From the NCBI GenBank assembly GCA_964245075.1, contig CAXTLC010000032.1:1-51688 (forward strand): a stretch of DNA of 51,688 nucleotides, read 5' to 3'. Made by a program: the position numbers and the translations under genes. The DNA comes from LMUY01 sp964245075 (GTDB lineage Bacteria > Pseudomonadota > Alphaproteobacteria > Acetobacterales > Acetobacteraceae). The notes beneath the pieces are model-generated. The model ran no database searches, was not told the DNA's origin, and saw nothing but the letters and a program-made list of their open reading frames with translations. Below, piece by piece: positions 27,217-35,831 of this stretch; the stretch's first letter is position 1; every line of letters begins with the position of its first letter.

Positions 27217-27491
27217 CCCGCTCCTCGCTGACGGAGGAAACACCGTCCACCCCGGGCTGGGTCGACCGCCGGGTCCGGCAGGTTTTCGAACCGTACGGAG
27301 AGGCTGTGGCCGGTACGCGGGACGCCTACGCCGATTGCCTTGCAGGCGTCCGCGGCGGGGTGGACGTGGATGGCGGCCACGACCGTTGCCGGCGGGCGGC
27401 GCTCGGGGCGCTGGAAGGCGTGGTGGACGACCTTCCGGCGCTGGACCGTGAGCTTCAGGCGCTGGAAGCCGAGATCAGCCGCGACACCTGA
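27213..27491 (+). CDS. Small hypothetical protein, cotranslated with argF
   Basis: The 92-residue frame starts with GTG in the argF stop (GTGA). It has a helical, acidic C-terminus (DDLPALDRELQALEAEISRD) and the segment DAYADCLAGVRGGVDVDGGHDRCRRAALGAL. No known domain is recognised. The tight overlap argues for a real gene coupled to argD-argF. It ends 16 bases before the convergent stress-protein gene. Confidence 0.6.
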   Translation: MTRSSLTEETPSTPGWVDRRVRQVFEPYGEAVAGTRDAYADCLAGVRGGVDVDGGHDRCRRAALGALEGVVDDLPALDRELQALEAEISRDT

Positions 27492-27506
27492 CGGCGGGCT
27501 TCAGGC

Positions 27507-27995
27507 TCAAGCCAGCTTGACAGTTCCGTGGCCGCCTGGGTCAGGAGACTTGCCGGTCAGCGTGGCCTTCACGTAGCCGTATGCATGCAGCATGGTCGAG
27601 GAAGGCGCGTCCCAGTACTCGGCCTGCTGGACGGTGACCTTGAGCAACGCGATGTCCGGATCATCCTTGCCCTTGGGGAACCAGGTCCGCAACAGCTCCG
27701 ACCAGTGCTGATCGATGGCGGTACGGTCGCGTACCAAGCTGGCTCGGCCGGACACTGACACGTAGTCCTGCTTGCCGGGATGGGCGTAGGAAAGGTTGAC
27801 CCGGTGTTCCTGGTTCACTTCGGCCACCTTGTGCGCGCTGGCCCGGGTGAAGAACCACAGCGTGCCGTCGAACTCCTTCTGCGACATGGCCATGGGACGG
27901 CTGCGAAGGTGTTCGCCATCCTCCGTCACCAACATCGCGATCTCGACTGCCTTGATGAGATCCCACAGCTTGGCGACGTCCTCGGTCTCGGTCAT
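27507..27995 (-). CDS. Pyridoxamine 5'-phosphate oxidase-like general stress protein
   Basis: The 162-residue protein belongs to the split-barrel flavin-binding fold of the general stress protein 26 group: LVTEDGEHLRSRPMAMSQ, LWFFTRASAHKVAEVNQ, VNLSYAHPGKQDYVSVSG and EYWDAPSS. Family members bind FMN or F420; the substrate is unknown. A perfect EcfG-type promoter lies 27-52 bases upstream, which fits a general-stress role. It is convergent with the argF operon and divergent from hslO. Confidence 0.9.
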   Translation of the reverse strand: MTETEDVAKLWDLIKAVEIAMLVTEDGEHLRSRPMAMSQKEFDGTLWFFTRASAHKVAEVNQEHRVNLSYAHPGKQDYVSVSGRASLVRDRTAIDQHWSELLRTWFPKGKDDPDIALLKVTVQQAEYWDAPSSTMLHAYGYVKATLTGKSPDPGGHGTVKLA

Positions 27996-28021
27996 TGCTC
28001 ATCCTCTCTGATCACGCGGCA

Positions 28022-28047
28022 AACGACCGTGACTGGACGTTGGTTCC
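28022..28047 (-). promoter_or_regulatory. EcfG-type general-stress promoter
   Basis: On the minus strand GGAAC (28047-28043), a 17-base spacer and CGTT (28025-28022) give an exact match to the EcfG consensus. It drives toward the pyridoxamine-oxidase-like stress gene, whose ATG is at 27995. Confidence 0.75.
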
Positions 28048-28125
28048 GCGCCGTCTGGTCTCATGCTGGCCTTCTCCTCGCCTGCACGGTGGTGAAGCGC
28101 GCGGCAGCATCCTATCTCTGGCGTC

Positions 28126-29085
28126 ATGAACGAGACGCCAGCCTTTCTCGACGGCACCCGGCCGGACGTGCCCGACATCGTTGTTCCGCGCGGCATCACC
28201 CCCTTCTACCTGCCTGGCCGGCCGGTGCGCGGCCGCCTCGTGCGGCTCGGCCCCCTGGCCGATGCCCTGCTGACCCGGCATGACAACCACCCCGCCGTGA
28301 CGCGCGTGGCGGGCGAAGCGCTGGCGCTGGCGGCGGCCCTGGCAACCGCGCTGAAGTTTCGCGGGTCCTTCAGCCTGCAAGCCAAGGGGGACGGCGCAGT
28401 CCCGATGCTGCTGGCCGACTGCACCGAGGCGGGGGCGTTGCGCGGCTATGCCAGGGCAGAGCCGGAGAAGCTGGCGTCTGTGCTCGGTGACTTGCCGGGC
28501 GCCGACGTGCATCCAAGCGCGTCCACCCTGCTCGGGCAAGGTTACCTTGCCTTCACGGTGGACCAGGGTCCGGACCGGGAACGCCACCAGGGCATCGTCG
28601 CGATCGAGGGCGACGGGCTGGCGGACATGGCGCTGCACTATTTCCGCACCAGCGAGCAGTTGCAGTGCATGCTGAAGCTGGCCTGCGATCTTACCCCGGG
28701 TGGCTGGCGCGCCTCCGCATTGATCCTGGAGCGGGTTGCGGCCGAAGGCGGCACTCAGGACTTCGATGGCCAGGATGCGGACGAGGCCTGGCTCGCCGCG
28801 ACGACGCTGGCCCGCACGGTGACGGAAGGGGAGTTGCTGGACGACGGCTTGCCGCCGGACCAGCTCATCTGGCGCTTGTTCGCCGCGGAGGGCGTCGCGA
28901 CCGACCGCCCCCGCGCGTTGGCCTACGGCTGCCGTTGCTCGCGCTCCCGCTTGGCAGGGATCCTTGAGGCCTTCGTGCCGGACGACCTGGACCACATGGC
29001 GGTGAGCGGCGACATCGTGATGACGTGCGAGTTCTGCAACTTGGATTTCCGCTTCAACCGTGACGAGGTACGCGGGCGCGACTGA
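28126..29085 (+). CDS. hslO: Redox-regulated chaperone Hsp33
   Basis: The 319-residue protein has the C-terminal zinc/redox switch cysteines: CRC in YGCRCSRSRLAG and CEFC in VMTCEFCNLDFRF. The N-terminal chaperone domain includes ALATALKFRGSFSLQAKGDG (about 65-85). Under oxidative stress the four cysteines form disulfides and activate holdase activity. It is divergent from the EcfG-controlled stress gene. Confidence 0.95.
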   Translation: MNETPAFLDGTRPDVPDIVVPRGITPFYLPGRPVRGRLVRLGPLADALLTRHDNHPAVTRVAGEALALAAALATALKFRGSFSLQAKGDGAVPMLLADCTEAGALRGYARAEPEKLASVLGDLPGADVHPSASTLLGQGYLAFTVDQGPDRERHQGIVAIEGDGLADMALHYFRTSEQLQCMLKLACDLTPGGWRASALILERVAAEGGTQDFDGQDADEAWLAATTLARTVTEGELLDDGLPPDQLIWRLFAAEGVATDRPRALAYGCRCSRSRLAGILEAFVPDDLDHMAVSGDIVMTCEFCNLDFRFNRDEVRGRD

Positions 29086-29174
29086 GGCGGTCTTTCGCGG
29101 AACGGCGGCAGCGAAGAGTTGCCTCGCGCGCATCACCTGCCCGGCTGCGGGCTGGCCTACCCCGAGGAGGATTC

Positions 29175-29789
29175 ATGATCGCACGCCGGTCCGTGCTGCT
29201 GCTGCCGTTCGTCGCCGCCGCATGCGGGGACGATGAGGAGGCGCAGCAGACCTACACGCTGCCCGGCTATAGCTTCCTGACTCCGATCAGGCTCAATGTC
29301 GCCGGCATCGAGGTTGATGACCGGTCGCCGCCAGCGGGGGGCGGCTCGCTCGATGCAGCCGCACCCGTCCGGCCGGTGGATGCGCTGAAACAGATGGCGA
29401 ACGACCGGCTGGTCGCGGCTGGAACAGCCGGGCGTGCGGTGTTCGTGATCGACCAAGCGAGCCTGACGCGCGCCGGTGGGGGGCTGGATGGCCTGCTCGC
29501 GGTGCATCTGGACGTGTTTGCAGGCGATGGCGGCGAACGGGTGGGCTATGCCGAGGCGCGGGTTGCGCGCCGGCGTACAAGCACTGACACCGACGAGAAC
29601 ACGCGCGGGGTCCTGTACGACTTCACGTTGCAGATGATGAACGACATGAACGTGGAATTCGAGTTTCAGGTAAAACGGTCATTGAAGGATTGGCTACAGG
29701 CCACCGCGGGCATCGCGCCGCCGCCGCCACCCGTTCAAACCGAGGATCTCGGCGCGCCGTCGGTCGAGTTGCCGCCCCGCAGACCCTGA
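29175..29789 (+). CDS. Hypothetical lipoprotein
   Basis: This 204-residue lipoprotein has an N-terminal signal with lipobox AAAC (Cys17: FVAAACGDDEE). The mature part begins YTLPGYSFLTPIRLNVAGIEVDD and contains FVIDQASLTRAGGG and FEFQVKRSLKDWLQAT, then a Pro-rich tail. No domain is recognised. A GAGGAGG ribosome binding site sits before the ATG. It stands downstream of hslO in the same direction. Confidence 0.75.
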   Translation: MIARRSVLLLPFVAAACGDDEEAQQTYTLPGYSFLTPIRLNVAGIEVDDRSPPAGGGSLDAAAPVRPVDALKQMANDRLVAAGTAGRAVFVIDQASLTRAGGGLDGLLAVHLDVFAGDGGERVGYAEARVARRRTSTDTDENTRGVLYDFTLQMMNDMNVEFEFQVKRSLKDWLQATAGIAPPPPPVQTEDLGAPSVELPPRRP

Positions 29790-29806
29790 GCCCCCGACCC
29801 TGGAAG

Positions 29807-31861
29807 TCAGGTGCCGAGCTTGGTGACCTGGTCCAGCACCGTGCTGCGTCCCAGGACTTGAGGAAGCACGGCCGGCGGCTGGCCTGGCGGGTAAAACAGG
29901 TAGAGCGGCACGCCATCGCGCCCCTGCTGTTGCAGGAAGGCCGAAATGGCCGGGTCTCTGCGGGTCCAGTCGCCCTTGAGATAGGCAACGTGGGCATGGG
30001 CGAAAGCATCGCGGACCGGCTGCGAGGAAAGCGCCAGGCGTTCGTTGACCAAGCAGGACAGGCACCACGACGCCGTCATGTTGACGAACACTGGCCGGCC
30101 CTCCCGACGCAGTTCGGCGAGGCGAGCGGGTGTGAATGGCTCGCTGGGTTCGGTTGGAGCACCCGGCCAGGGCAAAAGGAGTGCAGCCGTTGCGAACAGG
30201 GCCAAAGCGGCGGCGCCTCGGCCAAGTCGGCGGCCAAGTCCGGCGCTGGATTGTGCGGCGCCGTAAGCCCAGGCAACGAAGCCTATGCCGACCAGACCAA
30301 CTGACGCCGTGAGCACGCCCTGCGATCCAACCTGCTGGCTGACGACCCACACCAGCCAAGCGACGGCGCCGTAGATCGGAAATGCGAGGGCCTGCCGCAG
30401 CCTCTCCATCCACAAGCCTGGCCGGGGAAGCCGGCTGGCAAGATGCGGAAAGACGGCCAAGCAGGCGTATGGCAGCGCCAGGCCGAGGCCCATCGTCGCG
30501 AAAACCAGCATTGCGGTGCCCGCTGGAGCCGCAAGCGCTCCGGCTATCGCGACGCCCATGAAGGAGGCGGTGCAGGGCGTCGCCACCACGACGGCGAGTA
30601 GGCCAGTGAAGAAGCTGCCGGCGTGGCCACGCTTGCTGGCCAGGCGCTGCCCGGACCCGGCGAACTGGCCACCGACGGCAAACACGCCGGACATGTTCAA
30701 TGCGGTCGCCAACAGTATCCACGCGGTCACAGTCACGAAAACGGGCGATTGCAGCTGAAATCCCCAGCCGACTGCCTGCCCGGCGTGGCGCAAGGCGACC
30801 AGGCCCGCACCCAGTGCCATGAACGCCAGCACGACCCCGAGCGTGTAGCTTCCTGCCTCCGCCCGGATCGTGCGGTGGGCTGCACCGGACAGCCGTGACA
30901 GCGCCATCGCCTTCATCGCGAGCACGGGGAAGACGCACGGCATCAGGTTGAGCAGGAGACCGCCGCCCAGCGCTGTCAGGAGCAGGAAGATGACAGGCTT
31001 GTGGTCCTGAACCACCGGGGTAGGCGACAGCACTGCCAACGAAGGCTGGGCTGTTATGTCGAACGCGGCCGTTTCACCGTCGCTGCCCGTCATCTCGACG
31101 ACGCCGGAGAGCGGAGCATGAAGATCCGCGGCAGGCTTGAACTGCAACGCCAGCGCAAGAGTGCCGTCACCGCGGTGCAGCGCCTGACGCCCCCGCGTCT
31201 CAACCAGGCCGTCGCTTGCTGGAATGAATTCCGCCGTGCTGATCGAGGGTGGGAGGCCTGGGCCCGACAAGGTCAGTGTTCCATCAGGCGCAATCACGCC
31301 CTGGAACGACGCTGCCATCGGCGTCCGGGCCTCGGCTTGTGCAAACAGCTTGGCTTCCGATGAAGGGCGGCTTGCACCCTCCGGTAGGGTGAGCGCGAAG
31401 TCCCCTTCCTCCGGCACACAGATGTCCCGGCAAACGAGCCAGGCCGCGTGTGCACCGAGCGCCAGCGGGGCTTGGTTCGCGACGATGGTGACCGGGAGAA
31501 CGACCTGTTGCTGATAGGCGTAAGCGACGAGCGGACCTTCCGCCATGCGCTCGGGCATGGGCCAGGCAACCTGGCTGGCTGTTGCGTCAGGGGGCAAGCG
31601 GAAGTCGAGTTCGGGCGCAAAGCCCGCGTCGCCGGCGTTCTTCCAGTATGTGTGCCATCCTGGGGCCAGTTGGAGCCGCAACGCGGCTTTGAACGGGTGT
31701 CCCGGCTCAATCGTGTCCGTGTCGGTGACCAGGGTAGCCGTCGTATGGCTGGTCGCCACCGCGGCACTCTCGCGCGCTGCGGAAACATGCGGAAGGATCG
31801 TTGCTCCCCAGCCGACTAGGGCAACCAGCATGCCGCGCGTCAGCTTGGATGGCTTGAGCAT
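29807..31861 (-). CDS. DsbD/ScsB-family thiol:disulfide interchange protein
   Basis: The 684-residue protein has an N-terminal signal-like segment and a periplasmic DsbD-N type domain (HTYWKNAGDAGF; CRDICVPEEGDFAL). The membrane domain (about 290-560) has the cysteine motifs NLMPCVFPVLAMK and VVATPCTASFMG. A C-terminal thioredoxin-like domain has WCLSC. It carries electrons from cytoplasmic thioredoxin to periplasmic thiol proteins. The ATG at 31861 is 8 bases after the folE stop. The N-terminal domain is the ScsB-like kind rather than classic DsbD. Confidence 0.9.
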   Translation of the reverse strand: MLKPSKLTRGMLVALVGWGATILPHVSAARESAAVATSHTTATLVTDTDTIEPGHPFKAALRLQLAPGWHTYWKNAGDAGFAPELDFRLPPDATASQVAWPMPERMAEGPLVAYAYQQQVVLPVTIVANQAPLALGAHAAWLVCRDICVPEEGDFALTLPEGASRPSSEAKLFAQAEARTPMAASFQGVIAPDGTLTLSGPGLPPSISTAEFIPASDGLVETRGRQALHRGDGTLALALQFKPAADLHAPLSGVVEMTGSDGETAAFDITAQPSLAVLSPTPVVQDHKPVIFLLLTALGGGLLLNLMPCVFPVLAMKAMALSRLSGAAHRTIRAEAGSYTLGVVLAFMALGAGLVALRHAGQAVGWGFQLQSPVFVTVTAWILLATALNMSGVFAVGGQFAGSGQRLASKRGHAGSFFTGLLAVVVATPCTASFMGVAIAGALAAPAGTAMLVFATMGLGLALPYACLAVFPHLASRLPRPGLWMERLRQALAFPIYGAVAWLVWVVSQQVGSQGVLTASVGLVGIGFVAWAYGAAQSSAGLGRRLGRGAAALALFATAALLLPWPGAPTEPSEPFTPARLAELRREGRPVFVNMTASWCLSCLVNERLALSSQPVRDAFAHAHVAYLKGDWTRRDPAISAFLQQQGRDGVPLYLFYPPGQPPAVLPQVLGRSTVLDQVTKLGT

Positions 31862-31869
31862 ATGTCCTG

Positions 31870-32478
31870 TTAGCTGCCGGATGCCATGGGAGCGCGCTGC
31901 CCGATCATCGCCATCAGTTCGCGCCGGGTTTCTGGGTTGGTGCGAAACGCGCCAACCATCCGGCTCGTCACCATGCTGACACCCGGTTTGTGCACTCCGC
32001 GCGTTGTAAGGCATTGGTGGGCTGCCTCGATGACGACCCCCACGCCCTTTGGCCGCAATACGTCGTTGATGGTGTCGGCTATCTGGACTGTAAGTTTTTC
32101 CTGGATCTGGAAACGCTTGCTGAATGCTTCCACGACCCGCGCCAGCTTGCTGATCCCGACAACACGGACATCCGGCAGGTACGCGACGTGCGCCAGCCCG
32201 ACGATGGGCACCATGTGGTGTTCACAGTAGCTTTCCAGACGGATATCGCGCAGCAGGATGATCTCGTCGTAGCCATCGACCTCTTCGAACGTCCGTTCCA
32301 GCAAGGCCACCGGATCGACTTGATAGCCAGCGAACAGCTCACGATAGGCACGCGCCACTCGAGATGGCGTGTCCCGCAGGCCTTCCCGCGTGGGGTCGTC
32401 TCCGGCCCAGCGCAGGAGGGTTCGGACGGCCGCTTCTGCTTCCGCCTGGGTTGGCTTCGAGGCAAGACCGGTGTCCAA
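31870..32478 (-). CDS. folE: GTP cyclohydrolase I
   Basis: The 202-residue enzyme has the zinc motif CEHHMVPIVG, the segment GLRDTPSRVARAY, and the Cys/His of HQCLTTRGVHKPG. It makes dihydroneopterin triphosphate, the first step of folate synthesis. The start is TTG (TTG GAC ACC), with AGGA about 9 bases upstream. It is followed directly by the DsbD-family gene. Confidence 0.95.
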   Translation of the reverse strand: MDTGLASKPTQAEAEAAVRTLLRWAGDDPTREGLRDTPSRVARAYRELFAGYQVDPVALLERTFEEVDGYDEIILLRDIRLESYCEHHMVPIVGLAHVAYLPDVRVVGISKLARVVEAFSKRFQIQEKLTVQIADTINDVLRPKGVGVVIEAAHQCLTTRGVHKPGVSMVTSRMVGAFRTNPETRRELMAMIGQRAPMASGS

Positions 32479-32551
32479 ATCAATTATCCTGACATGCGAG
32501 CCGGACCTCAGGGCCTGGCTGTAACGAAGTCCGTTCTGGTTATGTCACGGC

Positions 32552-32944
32552 TTAGTGCATTCGGCCATGCGGGCTGTCGAGGCTGAAGGGTGGAATGACG
32601 GCGTCGAAGTTTTCACCCGAAGCGGCATTGACCATGTGATAGAGGCCTTGCATCAGGCCGGAGGGTGTTTCCAGCGGCGTGCCTGACGTGTATTCGAAGC
32701 TCTCACCTGCTTCCAGCACCGGCTGCTCCCCAACAACCCCTTGCCCTTCTACCTTGATGGTTCGACCTCGTCCGTCGGTGATCTGCCAAGTCCGCCCCAG
32801 CAACTGGACAGTGTCCCGGCCTTTGTTGTGGATCGTGACCTGGTAGGCCCAGACGAACCGGTCTTCATCCGGATCTGACTGGTCTTCCAGAAAGCGAGCC
32901 TGCACGGTGACCATCACCGAGCGAGTGGTTTGCGAGTATTCCAC
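32552..32944 (-). CDS. apaG: ApaG protein
   Basis: The 130-residue protein has the ApaG fibronectin-like signature: VWAYQVTIHNKGRDTVQLLGRTW, quoted in part, then GEQPVLEAGESFEYTSGTPL and GLYHMV. The function is unclear, though ApaG is linked to diadenosine tetraphosphate metabolism and resistance phenotypes. The GTG start lies 5 bases after the metZ stop. Confidence 0.95.
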   Translation of the reverse strand: MEYSQTTRSVMVTVQARFLEDQSDPDEDRFVWAYQVTIHNKGRDTVQLLGRTWQITDGRGRTIKVEGQGVVGEQPVLEAGESFEYTSGTPLETPSGLMQGLYHMVNAASGENFDAVIPPFSLDSPHGRMH

Positions 32945-32949
32945 AGCCG

Positions 32950-34158
32950 CTATTCCGCCGCCCGGTCATGAACATCAGCGACGCTGATCCTGTGCAGGGC
33001 CGTTGTCAGGTCGTCAATGATGTCATCGACATCCTCAAGGCCTACCGAGAGGCGAAGCGCTCCATCACCAATCCCGAGTCGCGCCCGCTCTGCTGCGCCG
33101 ATGCGCATATGCGTGGTTGTCGCCGGATGGGTGATGAGGGATTTCGTGTCACCAAGATTGTTGCTGATGGCAATCAGGCGGAGTGCGTTCATCATTTGAA
33201 ACGCGGCCTGTTTCCCGCCAACCAGATCAAACGTGACGAGCGTGCCCCCCGATGACATCTGCGACATGGCGAGGGCGTGTTGAGGGTGGTCGGCTCTGGC
33301 AGGGTAGAGCACTTTTCCAACGCTCTCCTGAGCTGCCAGGTAGTCTGCAACTCTTGCCGCTCGGTCACAGGAAGCCTGCACCCGAAGCGCGAGAGTCTCG
33401 AGGCCCTTCAGCAGCAACCACGCGTTGAAGGGTGACAGGGCTGGACCCGTGTTGCGAATGAACGGCTCCAACGTGCCCTTGATCCAATCGCGACGTCCCA
33501 AGACCGCTCCTCCCAGAGCGCGGCCTTGTCCGTCAATGTGCTTGGTGCACGAGTACACGACGATGTCCGCCCCAAGCTGGAGCGGTTGTTGCAGCAACGG
33601 CGTCGCAAACACGTTGTCGACGATAACCAGTGCGCCCGCATCGTGGGCCAAGGCACAGATGGCACGAAGGTCCAGCACATCGAGCATCGGGTTGGAGGGG
33701 CTTTCGACCAGGACGATCGATGCCGGATCTCGAAGGGCGCGGCTCCATGCTTCCAGGTCGGTGCCGTCCACGAACTCTGTGACGATGCCGTAACGCGGCA
33801 GAAGGGTCGACACGATCCAATGGCAGGAGCCGAACAAGGCGCGGGATGCAACAACGCGGTCCCCTGCCTTCAACTGGGCGAGCATCGCGCCGTGGATCGC
33901 CGCCATGCCCGTCGCGGTCACCCGGCACGCTTCGGCTCCCTCGATGGCGGTCAACCGATCTTCCAGCATGGTGACGGTGGGGTTGCCGAAACGGGTATAT
34001 TGATACCGCGGCTGGGTCCCGTCGAAGGCCGCTTCGGCTTGCTCGGCTGAGTCGTACACAAACCCAGAGGTGAGGAAAAGCGCTTCGCTGGTCTCGCCAT
34101 TGGCGGTTCGGGTTGTGCCTGCATGAACCAAGCGTGTGGCAGGTCGAAGTTGTCTCAT
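32950..34158 (-). CDS. metZ: O-succinylhomoserine sulfhydrylase
   Basis: The 402-residue PLP enzyme of the Cys/Met metabolism family begins MRQLRPATRLVHAG. It has YQYTRFGNPTV, GSCHWIVSTLLPRYGI and the PLP Lys in VVYSCTKHIDGQGRALGG. MetZ makes homocysteine from O-succinylhomoserine and sulfide. The choice of MetZ over MetB or MetY rests on overall similarity. apaG follows in the same operon. Confidence 0.9.
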   Translation of the reverse strand: MRQLRPATRLVHAGTTRTANGETSEALFLTSGFVYDSAEQAEAAFDGTQPRYQYTRFGNPTVTMLEDRLTAIEGAEACRVTATGMAAIHGAMLAQLKAGDRVVASRALFGSCHWIVSTLLPRYGIVTEFVDGTDLEAWSRALRDPASIVLVESPSNPMLDVLDLRAICALAHDAGALVIVDNVFATPLLQQPLQLGADIVVYSCTKHIDGQGRALGGAVLGRRDWIKGTLEPFIRNTGPALSPFNAWLLLKGLETLALRVQASCDRAARVADYLAAQESVGKVLYPARADHPQHALAMSQMSSGGTLVTFDLVGGKQAAFQMMNALRLIAISNNLGDTKSLITHPATTTHMRIGAAERARLGIGDGALRLSVGLEDVDDIIDDLTTALHRISVADVHDRAAE

Positions 34159-34226
34159 GTGTGACCGTCTCTGAATGGAATGATCTGCATGACAGCCTAT
34201 GACGAGCTGGGCATCATGCATCCTCG

Positions 34227-34240
34227 TGGCAGGCTTGCCA
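34227..34240. repeat. Short inverted repeat upstream of metZ
   Basis: TGGCAGGCTTGCCA gives a 5-bp stem and 4-base loop, about 70-80 bases before the metZ start. It may be an operator or part of a leader; no known riboswitch consensus could be matched. Confidence 0.4.
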
Positions 34241-34360
34241 GAAACGCGCCTTATTGGCGAATCCGCCTCGCTCTCCGGACGTGGGGCTGTGGGCGCGGAA
34301 TCCATTGATCAACTGCGGTTGCGCGGACCATTCCGCGGCGATAAGCTCTCGCGACACTAT

Positions 34361-34434
34361 GCGGGTGTAGTTCAATGGTAGAACGGCAGCTTCCCAAGCT
34401 GCATACGAGGGTTCGATTCCCTTCACCCGCTCCA
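34361..34434 (+). tRNA. tRNA-Gly (anticodon CCC)
   Basis: A full cloverleaf: acceptor GCGGGTG with CACCCGC, D-arm, anticodon stem GCAGC with GCTGC, loop TTCCCAA (anticodon CCC), and a T-arm with GGTTCGATTCC. The 3' CCA is encoded (34432-34434). It lies 12 bases before rsmG. Confidence 0.97.
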
Positions 34435-34446
34435 GCGCACTAGCGC

Positions 34447-35019
34447 ATGTGTGTTTCACGTGAAACCAAGATGCAGCAGTACTTCGGCCTGCTTGAAAGC
34501 TGGAATGCGACGATAAACCTGCTGTCTGATCGGGGCGGGCTGAAACTGGAAGCACACGCGCAAGACAGCCTCACGCTGGTCCCGCATCTCCCGCCAAACC
34601 TCGATCGAATGATCGATCTGGGTTCAGGCCAGGGTTTTCCCGCTATCCCCGTGGCAATTGAAACAGGCATTGCCGTTGAGATGATTGAGGCGGATCGACG
34701 CAAAGCAGCCTTCCTGACGACCGTACTGGCAAAACTGGCGCTGCCGGGCCGCGTATGGGCTACCCGCATCGAGAAAGCCGCCCTGCCGCCCGCCCGATGC
34801 GTGACGGCACGTGCGCTCGCGCCATTGCACACCCTTGTCGAACTCGCCCGCCCGCTTCTTGCTGACGGAGGGGTGTGCCTATTCCTGAAAGGGCCCGCAG
34901 TGCACGCCGAACTGGCTTCAAGCCGAATGCCCCAATCAGTCGAGGCGAACATCATCATGGGGCCAAATCCCGCATCTTGTCTCGTCAAGGTCACCCAGTT
35001 CGGGTCGGCGGCGCTGTGA
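34447..35019 (+). CDS. rsmG: 16S rRNA (guanine527-N7)-methyltransferase
   Basis: The 190-residue RsmG (GidB) has the SAM-binding segment IDLGSGQGFPAIP and FLKGPA. It methylates G527 of 16S rRNA. The ATG start encodes MCVSRETKMQQYFGLLE; the codons for CVSRET form a parS-like sequence. It is followed by parA in a GTGA overlap. The usual upstream partners mnmG and mnmE are not here. Confidence 0.95.
   Translation: MCVSRETKMQQYFGLLESWNATINLLSDRGGLKLEAHAQDSLTLVPHLPPNLDRMIDLGSGQGFPAIPVAIETGIAVEMIEADRRKAAFLTTVLAKLALPGRVWATRIEKAALPPARCVTARALAPLHTLVELARPLLADGGVCLFLKGPAVHAELASSRMPQSVEANIIMGPNPASCLVKVTQFGSAAL
34452..34467. promoter_or_regulatory. parS: parS-like ParB binding site inside rsmG
   Basis: TGTTTCACGTGAAACC matches the general chromosomal parS (TGTTTCACGTGAAACA) at 15 of 16 positions and is a near-perfect palindrome. 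It lies in the first codons of rsmG, about 550 bases before parA. This is the expected neighbourhood for a partition centromere. Confidence 0.85.
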
Positions 35020-35831
35020 GCAACGCCTCGGGCGATACCGCCCCGCATGTCATCGCGATCGCCAACCAGAAGGGCGGCGTTGGTAAGACGACCACAGCCG
35101 TCAATCTCGGGACCGCCTTGGCGATTTCTGGTGTTTCCGTTCTGATCGTCGACCTTGACCCGCAAGGGAATACCTCGACTGGTCTGGGCATCTCTCGGCG
35201 GGACCGGTTTCCCGGCACCTATAATTGCATTACGGGCCGCGCTGAACCTGCCAAGTGCGTGCGGCCAAGCGGCATCGCCAATCTCACGATTATTCCTGCC
35301 GAGGCCGATCTTGCCGGGGCTGAGATCGAACTCGTGGGGGTGCAGCGGCGGGAGTACCGGCTGCGCGATGCACTGCCCCTATCGCGCTCAGCAGCGGACA
35401 TCGTCCTGATTGATTGCCCACCGAGCCTGGGGCTGTTGACGCTGAACGGTCTTGTTGCGGCGACCTCCATTCTCGTCCCATTGCAATGTGAGTTCTTCGC
35501 CCTCGAAGGGTTGAGCCAACTCGCGCAGACCATCGATCGTGTCCGCGTCACCCTCAACCCGAATGCCTCGATAGAGGGCATCGTGTTGACCATGTTTGAT
35601 CGACGCAACAACCTTTCGGAACTGGTTGCCGCGGACGCGCGCAGCTTTTTCGGTGACCGTGTCTATCATACGACGATCCCCCGGAGCGTCCGGGTTTCCG
35701 AAGCGCCCAGCCATGGCCAGCCAGTGATCCTGTACGACCCGAAATCCGCGGGAGCGCAGGCCTACAGCCGCCTTGCGCGCGAATTTCAGAGCCGGTTCGC
35801 GCTAACGTCACAGCTGACCGCAGCGCAATGA
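35016..35831 (+). CDS. parA: Chromosome partitioning ATPase ParA
   Basis: The 271-residue ParA has the deviant Walker A ANQKGGVGKTTTAVNL, the A' motif VDLDPQGN and Walker B VLIDCPPSLG. It forms gradients on DNA that move ParB-parS complexes. The GTG start lies in the rsmG stop and the gene overlaps parB by ATGA. Confidence 0.97.
   Translation: MSNASGDTAPHVIAIANQKGGVGKTTTAVNLGTALAISGVSVLIVDLDPQGNTSTGLGISRRDRFPGTYNCITGRAEPAKCVRPSGIANLTIIPAEADLAGAEIELVGVQRREYRLRDALPLSRSAADIVLIDCPPSLGLLTLNGLVAATSILVPLQCEFFALEGLSQLAQTIDRVRVTLNPNASIEGIVLTMFDRRNNLSELVAADARSFFGDRVYHTTIPRSVRVSEAPSHGQPVILYDPKSAGAQAYSRLAREFQSRFALTSQLTAAQ

Noticed and set aside
34159..34305. Possible SAM-II riboswitch before metZ
   Set aside because: Alphaproteobacterial metZ genes can carry one, but the leader here lacks the pseudoknot consensus; only a short inverted repeat is seen.
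34214..34555. Minus-strand frame containing KGIEPSYAAWEA over the tRNA-Gly
   Set aside because: It is the well-known false protein from the antisense of tRNA-Gly; the tRNA cloverleaf explains the sequence.
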